The notes: generated from the letters alone by a model not told the origin. 64,000 nucleotides of DNA from Stieleria neptunia (GCF_007754155.1 NZ_CP037423.1:1612001-1676000), one strand, 5' to 3'; positions 1-10,852 are shown, counted from the first letter of the stretch. Program-made: numbers and translations.

Positions 1-3000
1 CTCGTGAAGTGGGAAGAGATCGAGGACCTGGGGGAACTTGCCGATTTGTCCGCGTCGATCACGGTGACCCCCGAAAGCATCGCGGAAGGGAACTCGGTGG
101 ATTTGTCCACCACCGCATCCGCTGAGGGCGTGACGTTTGCCGAAAGCGATTATCAATGGGACCTCGACGGCGATGGGGTCTTTGGCGATCGAATCGGAAG
201 CTCTTTCGCACTGGACTGGTCCGAATTGCAAGAACTCGGAATCGACGACGACGGCGTCTACCCGGTCGCGGTCGAAGTGGTCACGTCCGGACTTCGCACG
301 ATTGCGATTGAATCGATTGTGGTCACTAACGCGGATCCTGTCCTGTCGGCCAGCGTCAGCCCCGGCACGATCGACCAATTCGAGTCGGTCAGCCTGACGC
401 TCGGATCAGCCGATCCCGGCGACGATACGATTGAGCGTTGGGAAATCGATTGGGAAAGCGACGGCACCGTCGATGACATCTACTTCATCGATGCCGGCGT
501 CGTTACGCATGTCTATGACAGCTTCGGCACCAAGACCATCACGGCGACCGCTTTCGACGAGGACGGCGGACCCTATGCGGCGGTGACGACCAACGTCCTC
601 GTCAACGAGATTCCGCCACGTGAAAGAAAGATCGAAGGCAACACAATCTTAGATGAAGGTGCGACGGGGAAGTACACGCTGGTGGCGTCCGGCGGAACAA
701 CCACTCCGGTTTCGTGGCTGGTTGATTTCGGCGACGGAACGATTGCGGAGATCACATCAACGCAGTTCACCCACACGTACAAAGACGACGGAACCTACAC
801 CCTCAGCGCCATCGTTTTGGAAGATGACGGCAGCAGTCTTCCCGCGACCGAAACGTTGACGGTCACCGTCAATCCGGTCGACCCGACCATCGTCACCACA
901 GCCGGAACGTCACCGATCGACGAGGGCCAAGTTTATACGCTCGGTGTCGACGCGATCAACGATCCCGGAGACGACACCATCACCGAGTGGACGATCGACT
1001 GGGGTGACGGAAACGTGGAAACGATCATCGGCGACATCCGTTCGGCGGCCCACCAATATGTCGATGACAGCGCCACCGAGCCGGGCGGCTTTTACCAGGT
1101 CACCGTCAGTGCGACCGATGAAGACGGAACCTATCCGGGCACCGCATCCATCCCGGTCGAAGTGAGCAATGTCGCCGCACCGATGATTTCGGTGCCGCCT
1201 GAGTTACTGGTTTCGCCTGGTTCAGACCTTTTCTCGGTCGCCGAAGGTCAACCGTTGCAACTGATTCTCACCAACCACGACCCGGGCGAAGACACCACAA
1301 CCGAGTGGATTATCGATTGGGATGGAAACGGACCGATGACACCCGTCTCGTATCCCAACGATCCGGAAAACCCACTGCGCAATGTTCGGTTCGTCTACAA
1401 CGCGGAAATCGCTCCTTTGCAGATCACCGCGGTGATGATCGATGAAGACGGTGAGCATCCGACCAATGTGTTGATCGGTGAAGTCACCAACACCGCCCCG
1501 ACTCCACGAATCAGCGGCGGTACGAAGACGGCCATCGAAGGAACTCCATTCTTTGTCACGCTCGACCCGGGTGTCGAGGGTACCAACAGCAGCATCGTCC
1601 GCTGGCGGATCGAGTGGAATGACGGTAGCGAGGCTGAAACGGTGGTCCTCGACCAAGCATCGACCGTCGTGACCGTACCGCATGTGTTCCGGGACGGGGA
1701 TGGAAGCGAATTGACAGTCGAAGCGTTCGCCATCGACGACGCGAATCAGGAGTACCCCGCTTCCTTGACCATCACTGTGATCAATCAGCCGCCTTCGATC
1801 GAAATCGACGGCCCACCAGCGATCGAGGAGAGCACCGAATACTCGTTGACATTGGGGTCGGTCATTGATCCCGCCATCACCGATACGGTGTCCACCTACA
1901 TCATCCGCTGGGGTGACGGCACGTCGACGGAATTGACCGCACAACAGGTCGCCGACCTTTCACGTGTCGTCTCGCACACCTACGTCGACGACCCTCCCTT
2001 CCCCGGCGTTGTTGACACGGTCATAAACGTCGACCTGATCGACGAAGACGGGCTCACCCAGAATGCAGGATCGACGACCGTGCGCATCGTCAACATTCCC
2101 CCGATCGCTGAAGCCGGAGGCCCGTATCAAATTTTGATCCCCGCGACACAGATCCAATTGTCAGGTACCGCAACGGATCAAAGCCTCGAAGACACCTTCA
2201 CATTTGAATGGGATTTCAACGATGACGGCGTATTCGACGACGCGACTGGACCGACGCCGATCTTTGGCGCGGCCGGTGCATTCCCCGGACAAATTTTCGA
2301 CGTCGCACTTCGCGTCACCGATGATGATGGTGGCGTCAGCGAGGTGGTTTCCACCACCGTTCGGTATCTGTCCATTCCCGAGATCACCGACATCGTCCTG
2401 ACAACCGACCCGATCCTGGAGAATCAGGAGTTCACACTGACGGTGCTTTTCGAAGATGTTGACCCGAATCAGACCCACAAGGTCAACGTACTCTGGGGCG
2501 ACGGAAACTCCAGCGAGGTGTTCTTGACGGGTGGTGAAAGAGAGGTTGAGATCCCACACACGTATCTCGATGACAATCCCACCCATACACCCCTGGATCC
2601 CTACAACATCTCTGTCACCGTTGCCAACTCCGCGGCCGATGACAGCGCAGAGACTGGCGTCGACGTCTTTAACGTCAACCCCGAAGTGGCCGCTTTCACC
2701 AGCGACGCAAGCTCGCTGAAAGCCAAGAGCGATGACAACGTTGTTTCGGTCTCTGGAACGGTCGCCGATGTTGGCACCGAAGACACGCACAGAGCCGTCA
2801 TCGACTGGGGAGACGGAAGCGATTCTGAAATCGTCGATGTTGACCCAAGTGATCGTACGTTTGAAAGCCGCCACGAATACGCCAGCGGCGGAATCTACGA
2901 AATCACCGTGACGGTGACGGACGACGACACCGGCGAGTCGGAAGTGGCAACCACCGCCGCGGTCATCCAAGGCGTTGGGCTGGTCGACGGAACGCTGTTC

Positions 3001-3939
3001 ATCATCGGGACCGATGGACGAGACAAGGTCGCATTCAAATACGACGATCGCACCGATGCATTGACCGTCGACGTCAAACTGAATCAAGATTCATCCGACA
3101 AATCGAGAATCAAGGAGACCTTTACCGTGTCCTCGATTGATCGAATCGTCGCCTTCTTGTGTGACGGAAACGACCACTATCAAGGCGAGTTTGGTGGAAG
3201 TGGAAACAGGAACTCTGAGACCTCGATTGCGATCCGGCAGATCGTCTTTGCAGGTGCGGGGCGCGATCAAATCCACGGCGGCGACGCAGGCGATGCGTTG
3301 ATCGGAGGCGAAGGAATGGACAACGTTCAGGGACGTGCGGGCAACGACCTGTTGATCGGCGGATTTGACCGTGATGTGATCCATGGAGGTCTCGATGACG
3401 ATTTGTTGATCGGCGATCACATGGCTGCCGATGAGTCCCTCGTCTCCATCGTCGACAAAGTGGATGACGCGCTGTCGTCGTGGAACGACAAAGCTCTACC
3501 GGAGACGATTCTCGCACTCGAAGGCATCAAAGATGACAACGAGCAAGACAAGCTTCTCGACAAGAAAGGGGAAAATGAGTTCATCGAAGGAGGTTACCAG
3601 CCCCAATGGGTGTGGTGGATCGATGTCAACGGTGACGGCAGCGGATCGGCGCTTGATGCTTTAATGATCATCAACCGCCTCAGCCTGATCGGACGCGACG
3701 CCGAGTGGACGGGGATCGACGGTGACGATCAATTCGACGTCAACGGAGACGGTCTCATTACTCCTAGCGATGCCCTGATGGTCATCAATCGAATCGCCTA
3801 TGGCAATTCATCCCGAGCAACACCGTCCGCAAAACAGCTTGCGGTTGATGCGGCTTGGATCGGCAGTGTCGACCAAGCTTTGGCGGGCGGGGATGACGAC
3901 GAAGAGCCGGAGTGGGACGAGCCAGGCAGTTTGTTCTAA
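1..3939 (+). CDS. PKD-repeat surface protein with RTX and dockerin-like C-terminus (5' partial)
   Basis: The reading frame is open at the left edge, so only the last 1,312 or so residues are visible; the GTG at position 4 is probably internal. Most of the protein is a series of about ten PKD/Ig-like units of roughly 100 residues, each with a W-x-(I/V)-D-W-G-D-G type strand and a spaced H-x-Y-x-D-D-G motif. Around residues 1085-1140 (from position 4) there are GGxGxD-like calcium-binding repeats of the RTX type. The C-terminus carries two dockerin-like EF-hand loops beginning DVNGDG at residues 1207 and 1245, each followed by an (S)ALDALM-like helix. This build is typical of very large secreted planctomycete proteins. 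A surface or matrix role is inferred; no enzymatic domain is visible in this part. Confidence 0.85.
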   Translation, partial: LVKWEEIEDLGELADLSASITVTPESIAEGNSVDLSTTASAEGVTFAESDYQWDLDGDGVFGDRIGSSFALDWSELQELGIDDDGVYPVAVEVVTSGLRTIAIESIVVTNADPVLSASVSPGTIDQFESVSLTLGSADPGDDTIERWEIDWESDGTVDDIYFIDAGVVTHVYDSFGTKTITATAFDEDGGPYAAVTTNVLVNEIPPRERKIEGNTILDEGATGKYTLVASGGTTTPVSWLVDFGDGTIAEITSTQFTHTYKDDGTYTLSAIVLEDDGSSLPATETLTVTVNPVDPTIVTTAGTSPIDEGQVYTLGVDAINDPGDDTITEWTIDWGDGNVETIIGDIRSAAHQYVDDSATEPGGFYQVTVSATDEDGTYPGTASIPVEVSNVAAPMISVPPELLVSPGSDLFSVAEGQPLQLILTNHDPGEDTTTEWIIDWDGNGPMTPVSYPNDPENPLRNVRFVYNAEIAPLQITAVMIDEDGEHPTNVLIGEVTNTAPTPRISGGTKTAIEGTPFFVTLDPGVEGTNSSIVRWRIEWNDGSEAETVVLDQASTVVTVPHVFRDGDGSELTVEAFAIDDANQEYPASLTITVINQPPSIEIDGPPAIEESTEYSLTLGSVIDPAITDTVSTYIIRWGDGTSTELTAQQVADLSRVVSHTYVDDPPFPGVVDTVINVDLIDEDGLTQNAGSTTVRIVNIPPIAEAGGPYQILIPATQIQLSGTATDQSLEDTFTFEWDFNDDGVFDDATGPTPIFGAAGAFPGQIFDVALRVTDDDGGVSEVVSTTVRYLSIPEITDIVLTTDPILENQEFTLTVLFEDVDPNQTHKVNVLWGDGNSSEVFLTGGEREVEIPHTYLDDNPTHTPLDPYNISVTVANSAADDSAETGVDVFNVNPEVAAFTSDASSLKAKSDDNVVSVSGTVADVGTEDTHRAVIDWGDGSDSEIVDVDPSDRTFESRHEYASGGIYEITVTVTDDDTGESEVATTAAVIQGVGLVDGTLFIIGTDGRDKVAFKYDDRTDALTVDVKLNQDSSDKSRIKETFTVSSIDRIVAFLCDGNDHYQGEFGGSGNRNSETSIAIRQIVFAGAGRDQIHGGDAGDALIGGEGMDNVQGRAGNDLLIGGFDRDVIHGGLDDDLLIGDHMAADESLVSIVDKVDDALSSWNDKALPETILALEGIKDDNEQDKLLDKKGENEFIEGGYQPQWVWWIDVNGDGSGSALDALMIINRLSLIGRDAEWTGIDGDDQFDVNGDGLITPSDALMVINRIAYGNSSRATPSAKQLAVDAAWIGSVDQALAGGDDDEEPEWDEPGSLF

Positions 3940-4364
3940 GTCCTCAAGATCATTCGTAGAGCATCCTCCATCTAAATCAAACTTTCAGCTTCCAGCGGTA
4001 ATTAATTGCAGATCCGCAGGGGGCATGTAGCGCGTGGCATCTCTGCGCCTTCGGAACTCATCGATTTGGGCGATCAAACAGCGGAGGTGGCAGAAAAATG
4101 GCGGGCAAAAAAATGGTGATTGGAGATGAAAGACAAGAAAATGGGTGACAAGAAAATGCGCCGGGTGATCGGAGGAAGCTGACCGCTGCGCTGTTGTGTT
4201 TCTGCCCCTCATTTTTCTGCCATCCTCCCCAGGGTTTTAAGGCGATGACACGTCAGTCGCCACAACGAGCTTTCTGAGTCGGGCAGCGGATACCCATTGG
4301 GGGGAACTGCCGCTATACTCCCAGCCCCGGTTTCGTCGAAATTTTCGTACGGTTTGGTGTCCTC
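3940..4364. repeat. Non-coding spacer with AAAAATG-type repeats
   Basis: No convincing gene lies here. The 12-nt sequence GGCAGAAAAATG (4089-4100) is matched by its inverted copy at 4210-4221. Between them the 12-mer GACAAGAAAATG occurs twice (4132-4143 and 4147-4158), 15 nt apart. This looks like a small repeat element rather than a gene or a classical terminator. Confidence 0.45.
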
Positions 4365-7300
4365 GTGAACGTGAAACGTGAGTTCTTGTTCGTTGTCCTT
4401 GCCGTGCGAATGGGGGTGATCGACACGGAGCATCTTGAGGAACTGGGCCGGCAACTGGAGGAGAGTTCCGGCCAGCGGTTGGTCGAGATGTTGCGTGAGC
4501 AGTCGATCCTGACGGCGGAGCAGCAAGCGGAGATCGAATGCGAAATTGATCGACTCTTGGGCACCCCATCGACATCCCTCGGCAAAGACACGGCGGTCCA
4601 TTCCAAGACCGCCAGAGGCAGTCACGAGGAAACGATCGACACTCCCTCGCCGGGCACCATCGATCATTCCGACGATGCGACTCGATCCTCCGAGGGAGCC
4701 ACAGGCGATGAAGGCGGAGATTCTGACTTGTTCGAGACGATCGAGTTGAAGCCCCGCACGCTCAACCGATACAGGTTGACGCGCGAGCACGGTCGCGGTG
4801 GCCTGGGGTGTGTCTGGCTGGCGCGCGATTCGATCCTCAATCGGGAAGTCGCGTTGAAAGAGGTCTTGCCGGGCAAACGTCAGACAAAGGCTCGATACAA
4901 GAAACTGATTCGCGAAGCTCAAATCACCGGTCAACTCGAGCACCCGAACATTGTTCCGGTCTACGAACTTTCGCCCGCTCAGGAAGACCAGCCGTTTTAC
5001 ACCATGCGTTTTCTGCGTGGCAAAACACTCGGCGACCACCTGCGGAGTGCCAACCGTCGCCGGCCGCCCGCGGAAATCGATGCCCTGGAGTTGCGGACCT
5101 TGCTGGGCATCTTTGTGTCGATTTGTCATGGGATCGGTTACGCCCACTCGCGTCGCATCATCCACCGCGACCTCAAACCCAGCAACATCATGTTGGGCGA
5201 CTTTGGCGAAGTGATTGTGGTCGATTGGGGGTTGGCCAAGAAGCTTGATGAAGCACCCCGAGACGACGTGGACATGGGCCAGGTTGAGTTCGACGACGAG
5301 GATTCCGTCAGCTTCACGCGGGAAGGACAAGCGCTGGGAACACCCGCCTACATGTCGCCCGAGCAGGCCGCCGGGCGGGTGAGTTTGAATGACGAGTTGA
5401 CGGACATCTATGGATTAGGGGCGATCCTGTTCGCGATGCTGACCGGGAAATCGCCGCACGAAACAACGCGCCCGGCCGATACCAAAGACACCGCCCACGA
5501 CTTGTTGCGTCGCATTCGTGTGTTTCCCACGCCAACGGTCCGTTCGGTCGTTCCGACCGCGCCCCGGGCGCTCGATGCGATCTGCGCCAAAGCGATGGCT
5601 CGATCGCGAAGTGAACGCTACCAATCCGCCGAAGCACTTGCCGGCGACATCCAATGTTGGCTGGCCGATGAACCTGTTTCGGCTTATCAAGACACGACAC
5701 TCGAAAAAGCGTCGCGGTGGTTCCGTCATCATCGAACCTTGAGCCTTGCGATGGCAGGCGTCTTGCTGGTCGCGTCCGTGGCCGGGTTCACGATCGCTGC
5801 GGTGACAACGAACGCCAAGAATCATGTCGCCGAGTCGTTGCGAAAGGAACAACAAGCACGCGTGCTGGCGACCGAGTCCTTCCAGGCAGAGCAAGCCGCC
5901 AAAAAACTCGCGCTGCAACAATTCCGGCGTGCCCAAGACGCGATCGACCGTTCGCTGTCCGGCGTGAGCGAGGTGCTGGCCGTCTTTCCGGCCACCAGCG
6001 CGGTGCGGGCAGGCCTATTGCAGTCCGCGGCGGAGGATTACGAAGAGCTGTTGCAAATCGATGGAGACGATCCGCAATTGCGTCGCGAGGCGGCGCGCAC
6101 GCGGATCCGATTGGCTGATCTGCGCCGCACGATGCACGAACATGATGCAGCCGACCGGCATTATCAGATTGCCGAGAAAAACTTGGAGGTGCTGAAACAA
6201 CAACATCCCGACGACACGAGTTGGGACATCGACTTGGCAAACGTTTGGGTTCGTCGAGCGCTGTTGTCCATGTCGATCGGAAAGGCAACGAACGCCGAAC
6301 AGTTCTTCCAGCAAGCGGTCGACGCTTTCGATCGACCGCATGCCGATCCGAGTGTTCAACGCAACGCCCAGATCGATCTGGCCGGTGCACAGTACAACTA
6401 CGCCGAACTGTTGGTTCAGGTCGATCGAATCGGTGAAGCCGCCGAGATGTTTGGCGCCGCGGAAACAGGCTTTGCTCGGATTCGTGCCGAAGCACCCGGC
6501 GATCTTCGGGCTCGTGAAGGGCTGGCGATGTGCGAACGCGAAATCGGACAACTCTTGCAAGTCACCGGCGACGATCAACAAGCGGCCAAGCGGCTGCGCG
6601 ATGCCGAATCGGAATTCAAACGACTGATCGCCGAAGCCCCCGAACAGATTTCCTACCGAGAAGGTTTGGCGCTCACTCGCGTGCTGTTGGGAAATTCATT
6701 GCGGTTGTCGGGCGATGAGGACGGGCCGCTCGACGCCTATCAGGCGTCGGTCGAGGATTACCTTTCTCTGCTCAATCAGCGTCCGGGAATGCCCAAGTAT
6801 CGGCAAAGTGTGGCTACCGGGCGGGTGAACATCGCCCAAATGCTTCACCTGTCCTCTCGCAGTCGCGATGCGAAAGTTCATTTGGACCAAGCGGTGTCGG
6901 AACTGATCTCGCTGTCGGAAACCTATCCCCAAGTCGCGGTCTATCGCGAAGCCAAGGCGCAATGTCTGGTGATGTTGGCGATGGTTCTGAGGGATCTCAA
7001 CGAGCACGGCATGGCGGAAATGGCGTTCGCCGGCGGGATCGAAGAATTCACCTGGCTGAGCGAAGACTTCCCCGATCTGATTCGATATCGGGGTGACGTT
7101 GCAATCAGTCGCATGGGACTGGCCAGGACGAAGAGCTTGCAGGGCAAAACGACAGAAGCTCGTTCGCTGCTGGGCGACGTCATCGACGAGTTGACGGATG
7201 TCGTCGACGCCGGGAATACACAGGTTCGCTACCGCGACGCACTCGCATGGTGCCATTTTTATCTCGCCGAATTGCTCGCCGCCGAAGACAAACTGATTGC

Positions 7301-7769
7301 GGCAATGCCACATTATCAACAGACGCTGCGTCTTCGAGAGGCCATGCCCGATTCGCCAAAGTACCGACGTGCGTTGATCCGCGTCCTCACGGAGTGTGCC
7401 GCCGACCAAATTCGCGACGCCCAACGTGCCATTGGATTGGCCCGTGAGCTGCGCGATCAGGATGAACTGAATCCCGATTTCCGTTATTCGTTGGCCGCGG
7501 CCTATCTGGCCGGTGGCGATGGCAACCAGGCCCTGGAAGAGGCCGAAGCGGCCGCCCAGTTGCGAAACCAGCCGTCCCCCTTCGACCTGTTTGTACTGGC
7601 CATCGCGCTTCAGCAAACCGGCAATCCGGAAAGGGCATCGGTGACGCTCGGCAAAGCCATCGAATTGATGGAGTCGCAGTGCCCGGGACGCAGCGAGTTG
7701 TTGACGCTGCGTCGGCGCGCCGAACAAGCGATCGCCGATTCCGATGACCAAGCCGATTCGTCGCGCTGA
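4365..7769 (+). CDS. Membrane Ser/Thr protein kinase with TPR region
   Basis: A 1,134-residue Hanks-type kinase. Visible motifs are the glycine loop GRGGLG (143-148), the ATP lysine in VALKE (K165), the catalytic loop HRDLKPSN (267-274), a DWG in place of DFG (287-289), and GTPAYMSPEQ at about 325-334. A transmembrane segment spans about residues 459-481. After it comes a short helical stretch and then about 600 residues of TPR-like helical repeats. The kinase domain would therefore be cytoplasmic and the TPR part on the other side of the membrane. The first 125 residues are a helical region plus an acidic, low-complexity linker. The GTG start at 4365 is the most upstream usable start and its Shine-Dalgarno is weak. 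Such kinases are numerous in planctomycetes; the substrates cannot be read from sequence. Confidence 0.9.
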   Translation: MNVKREFLFVVLAVRMGVIDTEHLEELGRQLEESSGQRLVEMLREQSILTAEQQAEIECEIDRLLGTPSTSLGKDTAVHSKTARGSHEETIDTPSPGTIDHSDDATRSSEGATGDEGGDSDLFETIELKPRTLNRYRLTREHGRGGLGCVWLARDSILNREVALKEVLPGKRQTKARYKKLIREAQITGQLEHPNIVPVYELSPAQEDQPFYTMRFLRGKTLGDHLRSANRRRPPAEIDALELRTLLGIFVSICHGIGYAHSRRIIHRDLKPSNIMLGDFGEVIVVDWGLAKKLDEAPRDDVDMGQVEFDDEDSVSFTREGQALGTPAYMSPEQAAGRVSLNDELTDIYGLGAILFAMLTGKSPHETTRPADTKDTAHDLLRRIRVFPTPTVRSVVPTAPRALDAICAKAMARSRSERYQSAEALAGDIQCWLADEPVSAYQDTTLEKASRWFRHHRTLSLAMAGVLLVASVAGFTIAAVTTNAKNHVAESLRKEQQARVLATESFQAEQAAKKLALQQFRRAQDAIDRSLSGVSEVLAVFPATSAVRAGLLQSAAEDYEELLQIDGDDPQLRREAARTRIRLADLRRTMHEHDAADRHYQIAEKNLEVLKQQHPDDTSWDIDLANVWVRRALLSMSIGKATNAEQFFQQAVDAFDRPHADPSVQRNAQIDLAGAQYNYAELLVQVDRIGEAAEMFGAAETGFARIRAEAPGDLRAREGLAMCEREIGQLLQVTGDDQQAAKRLRDAESEFKRLIAEAPEQISYREGLALTRVLLGNSLRLSGDEDGPLDAYQASVEDYLSLLNQRPGMPKYRQSVATGRVNIAQMLHLSSRSRDAKVHLDQAVSELISLSETYPQVAVYREAKAQCLVMLAMVLRDLNEHGMAEMAFAGGIEEFTWLSEDFPDLIRYRGDVAISRMGLARTKSLQGKTTEARSLLGDVIDELTDVVDAGNTQVRYRDALAWCHFYLAELLAAEDKLIAAMPHYQQTLRLREAMPDSPKYRRALIRVLTECAADQIRDAQRAIGLARELRDQDELNPDFRYSLAAAYLAGGDGNQALEEAEAAAQLRNQPSPFDLFVLAIALQQTGNPERASVTLGKAIELMESQCPGRSELLTLRRRAEQAIADSDDQADSSR

Positions 7770-7831
7770 GCAATGCGTTGCCCTGCTGGCAGGTGGACGA
7801 TCGAAGCTTTGACGGCCGGCAACAGAGTGGC

Positions 7832-7887
7832 GTAAGCTTCCAGCTTGCGTTTCACGAGTGAAACGAGACGGCAAGCTGGAAGCTTAC
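7832..7887. repeat. Hairpin repeat between kinase and TonB receptor genes
   Basis: A 17-nt arm (GTAAGCTTCCAGCTTGC, 7832-7848) is perfectly repeated in inverse at 7871-7887. A second small inverted repeat lies in the loop (GTTTCAC and GTGAAAC). It may act as a terminator for the kinase gene, but related 'ctggaagc' words recur in other spacers of this window (near 10801 and 38150), so it is probably a dispersed repeat. The rest of the 7770-8088 spacer holds a stem GCGACT/AGTCGC near 7950 and a stem CGGCAGGT (8025-8032)/ACCTGCCG (8061-8068) just ahead of the receptor gene, with no riboswitch consensus. Confidence 0.6.
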
Positions 7888-8088
7888 CTCACTTCTAAAG
7901 ATTGCTAGCAACTGAGAATCCAGGCAAGCTAGCACGTTAAAAGCGACTGCACGGGAAAGAGTCGCATTTGTTGTTCCCCAGGCCGAAGATGAGGGACAAG
8001 CGTCGTAACCGTTACCACCGTGCGCGGCAGGTAGTGGTTGGAGCGCGAAGACGACGCACGACCTGCCGACTTATCTCGAAGAAACCTG

Positions 8089-10743
8089 ATGCCGAGACAA
8101 CGTATTTTCTGCCGCAATTGGATTGCCTCAGGTTTGCTGCTGTTGCCCGTCACCTTTGGCGGGGCCATTGCAGGCACCACCGCGGTGGCCGGATCGCCGC
8201 GTCCGGTCACGCCCCAAGAACCGCACGGAGAACTCGTCGACGTGATCGTGGGCGAGTTGGGCGACGCTGATGTTGAGAGCGACGCCGGGTTGCATCGAGC
8301 GGATGGGAAGGAGTCCGGGATCGCTGCAGCATTCTCCGCGCCTTCGCAAAAGTCCGTCGAAGATGGGGACCCGGCGGTTGACCAGGTCCTGTTTCAAGTC
8401 GACCAGACGACTCCGTTGGTGCCGGCGCCCCAGACCTTTGAAAGTCCGATCCGGCTGACGCCTCAGGCGAGGGAATTTGCCGACACGATTCTTGCGTCGC
8501 GTGACACCAGTTTGCTCTCCTCACGTCGACGCCGCTACTCGCGTTCGCGATCGGACGTGGTGTTCGGGTCCGAAGCCAAATTCCGTGTCTCCACGGACGC
8601 GGGCAACCTGCTTGGCAAGTCGATCACGGCGCCCGGTGTCCAAGCCAAAAGTCGTTCACCGATCATCACCGACACCAAGGTGCACGGCAGCACGGTCGGT
8701 CAACTGATCGCATCGGGATCGTATTGGTTTCCCGCCCGTCAAGACTTGGACACGGTGTTGAATAAGATTGATTCACGCATTCTGGAGGACGTGATCATCA
8801 TCAAGGGGCCGTTTGCGGCTCGATACGGCCCCGGATTTGATTTCATCGACTTTCAAGTGATGCAGTCGCCACGCTATGAGAACGGATTCGAATCGCACGG
8901 CAGTTCGACGGCTGAATACAAGAGCAATGGCGAACAATGGTACGGACGTCAGTCCGTTTGGGGCGGCAATCAAGACTATGGGTTTCGCATCGGCTACGGC
9001 AAGCGTTCGGGGAGCGATTACCACGACGGAAACGGCGACGAATACCTTTCCAGCTATCAATCACAGGACGTCGACGTCGCGTTCGGTTGTGACCTGACAC
9101 CGTATCGGCACCTGGAAATAAGCTACATCTGGTTGGAACTCAACGACGTCGAGGTGCCGACACAACTGTTGGACATCGACCACCTGCGGACTCACGGGAT
9201 CGACGCCAACTACGTGGTGGAGGATTCGGGGATCTTCGATGTCTTGACGTTCAATACCTGGTACAACGAAACCAGTTTGAACGGAAACGCCAATTCCCAG
9301 GCCAAGCGAGAGGCGATTCCGTTTCTCGGGACCAACATTGGGATGATCCGATCCAACGCCCGCAACATGTCCACCGGATACTCGCTCTCGGGCGATTGGG
9401 TTTCCGATGACAGTGTCACCACCGTGGGCAGTGACCTTCGCTATCTGACGCAGGAAGTCAATCAGTTTTCGGAACTGCCGCTTCTGTCTCCACCGTTTAT
9501 CAACGGCAATGACGCCTCAGCGGAGGTGAACGGCCCCGTTCCCGAAGCGTATTGGGCGAACCCGGGGTTGTTCATGGAACGGATTCGCCGTGTGACGGAT
9601 CGATTGACCGTCAGTGTCGGCGGCCGTGTCGACGTGGTCGAGACGAATGCCAAGACCGTCGTCGATCAGGTCGGCGGATTGACAGGCCCGTTAATTCTAA
9701 ACGGGCCCAACGGAGAATTTCCGTTCGTTTACAACCCCAACGGTGATCCCGTCAACGTGATCGACCCCGGCACCGGCAATGTCCTGACGTTTCCGGGCGT
9801 GCAGGCGGAATTGGACGATTTATTGCTGGGAGACTTTGATCGTTCTTTCGGGCTGGGATCGCTTTATGTGGACGCCGACTACCAGCTCAATTCCGAGTGG
9901 ACCACCGGCATCGGGTTCGGTTATGGCATGCGTGCACCGACCATGACGGAACTGTATTCGTTCCAGCACATTTCCACGATCTTCCCCCAGCAAACGTTCT
10001 CCATCTTGTTCGGCAATCCCAACCTGGAGCCGGAACGCCGTTACCAGATCAATGCGTCCTTGGCGACCGACAAAGGCTGGTATCGCGCCCGGGTCAGTGG
10101 GTTTGCCGCTTGGATCGAGAATTACATCACCTACGATGCTCTGTCGCCTGATTTCTATGCCTTTCAAACCGTCAACACGGATCTGGCCACGCTGGTCGGG
10201 TTTGACTACGAAGGAGAAATGGATTTGACCAAGCGAACCAACGGGTTTGTCACGGCCAGCTATACCCAAGGCCGTGATCGGACGCGGACGTCGAATCCGG
10301 CGCCTAGTGGCTTTGATCCTCCGGGGTCTGAATTGCGCAGTTTGTTGGCCGGCACCGAAAGTGAAGCGTTGCCGAACATGCTGCCCTTGCAAGCCCGCGT
10401 CGGTCTGCGCCTGAACAACGGCTGCGACCAGCATTCTCCGTGGGGCCTCGAAGTCTCCGCGTTGTTCGTCGCCGGTCAAGATCTCGTCGCCAACTCGCTC
10501 GGCGAGGTGCGAACCCCCGGCTACAGCATTTTTGACCTGCGTGGCTACTGGCGACCGACCGACGCGGTCACGGTCCACGCGGGGGTGGAAAACTTTGGGG
10601 ACAACCAGTACCGGAGCCATCTCGATCCGGCCGGACGAGAATTGACATTCCTGCCAGGGGCCCCACCGAGCACGGCAGCCTCGTTTGGCAGCGTGAACCA
10701 ACCCGGGGCAAACTTCTATCTCGCGACGGAGTTCAGGTACTAG
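8089..10743 (+). CDS. TonB-dependent outer-membrane receptor
   Basis: An 884-residue protein if started at the ATG at 8089, which places a clear signal peptide (MPRQ, then a hydrophobic core and AGTTAVAG) at the N-terminus. An in-frame TTG at 8038 would add 17 polar residues and hide the signal. After a variable region of about 150 residues comes a plug-like domain with the sequence DVIIIKGPFAARYGPG, and then alternating strand-rich sequence of a 22-strand barrel. YQINASLATDKGWYRARVSGF and the DLRGYWRPTDAVTVHAGVEN region are typical of TonB receptors. The protein ends in FRY, a usual outer-membrane C-terminal aromatic. It should take up a chelated metal or other large nutrient. No TonB box or substrate clue is evident, and no tonB/exbBD lies beside it. 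Confidence 0.88.
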   Translation: MPRQRIFCRNWIASGLLLLPVTFGGAIAGTTAVAGSPRPVTPQEPHGELVDVIVGELGDADVESDAGLHRADGKESGIAAAFSAPSQKSVEDGDPAVDQVLFQVDQTTPLVPAPQTFESPIRLTPQAREFADTILASRDTSLLSSRRRRYSRSRSDVVFGSEAKFRVSTDAGNLLGKSITAPGVQAKSRSPIITDTKVHGSTVGQLIASGSYWFPARQDLDTVLNKIDSRILEDVIIIKGPFAARYGPGFDFIDFQVMQSPRYENGFESHGSSTAEYKSNGEQWYGRQSVWGGNQDYGFRIGYGKRSGSDYHDGNGDEYLSSYQSQDVDVAFGCDLTPYRHLEISYIWLELNDVEVPTQLLDIDHLRTHGIDANYVVEDSGIFDVLTFNTWYNETSLNGNANSQAKREAIPFLGTNIGMIRSNARNMSTGYSLSGDWVSDDSVTTVGSDLRYLTQEVNQFSELPLLSPPFINGNDASAEVNGPVPEAYWANPGLFMERIRRVTDRLTVSVGGRVDVVETNAKTVVDQVGGLTGPLILNGPNGEFPFVYNPNGDPVNVIDPGTGNVLTFPGVQAELDDLLLGDFDRSFGLGSLYVDADYQLNSEWTTGIGFGYGMRAPTMTELYSFQHISTIFPQQTFSILFGNPNLEPERRYQINASLATDKGWYRARVSGFAAWIENYITYDALSPDFYAFQTVNTDLATLVGFDYEGEMDLTKRTNGFVTASYTQGRDRTRTSNPAPSGFDPPGSELRSLLAGTESEALPNMLPLQARVGLRLNNGCDQHSPWGLEVSALFVAGQDLVANSLGEVRTPGYSIFDLRGYWRPTDAVTVHAGVENFGDNQYRSHLDPAGRELTFLPGAPPSTAASFGSVNQPGANFYLATEFRY

Positions 10744-10835
10744 GAAATGGGCGGCGAATCAGTCGAATAGGCATCCAGACGCGTCGATGCCGGAATGATA
10801 GGCTGGAAGCCTGTCCCACTTGAGCTGCGGTGTAG

Positions 10836-10852
10836 GTCAGGCTGTGCCTGAC
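10836..10852. repeat. Small perfect hairpin
   Basis: GTCAGGC-TGT-GCCTGAC forms a 7-bp stem. Another stem, AGGCT/AGCCT, lies at 10800-10812. A similar 'gtaggtca(g/t)gctgtgc' word is found in the palindromic element at 39706-39829, suggesting a dispersed repeat family. It may also end transcription of the TonB receptor gene. Confidence 0.5.

Noticed and set aside
7888..8088. Possible cobalamin riboswitch ahead of the TonB receptor
   Set aside because: Small stems are present (GCGACT/AGTCGC, CGGCAGGT/ACCTGCCG) but the B12-box consensus is not found.
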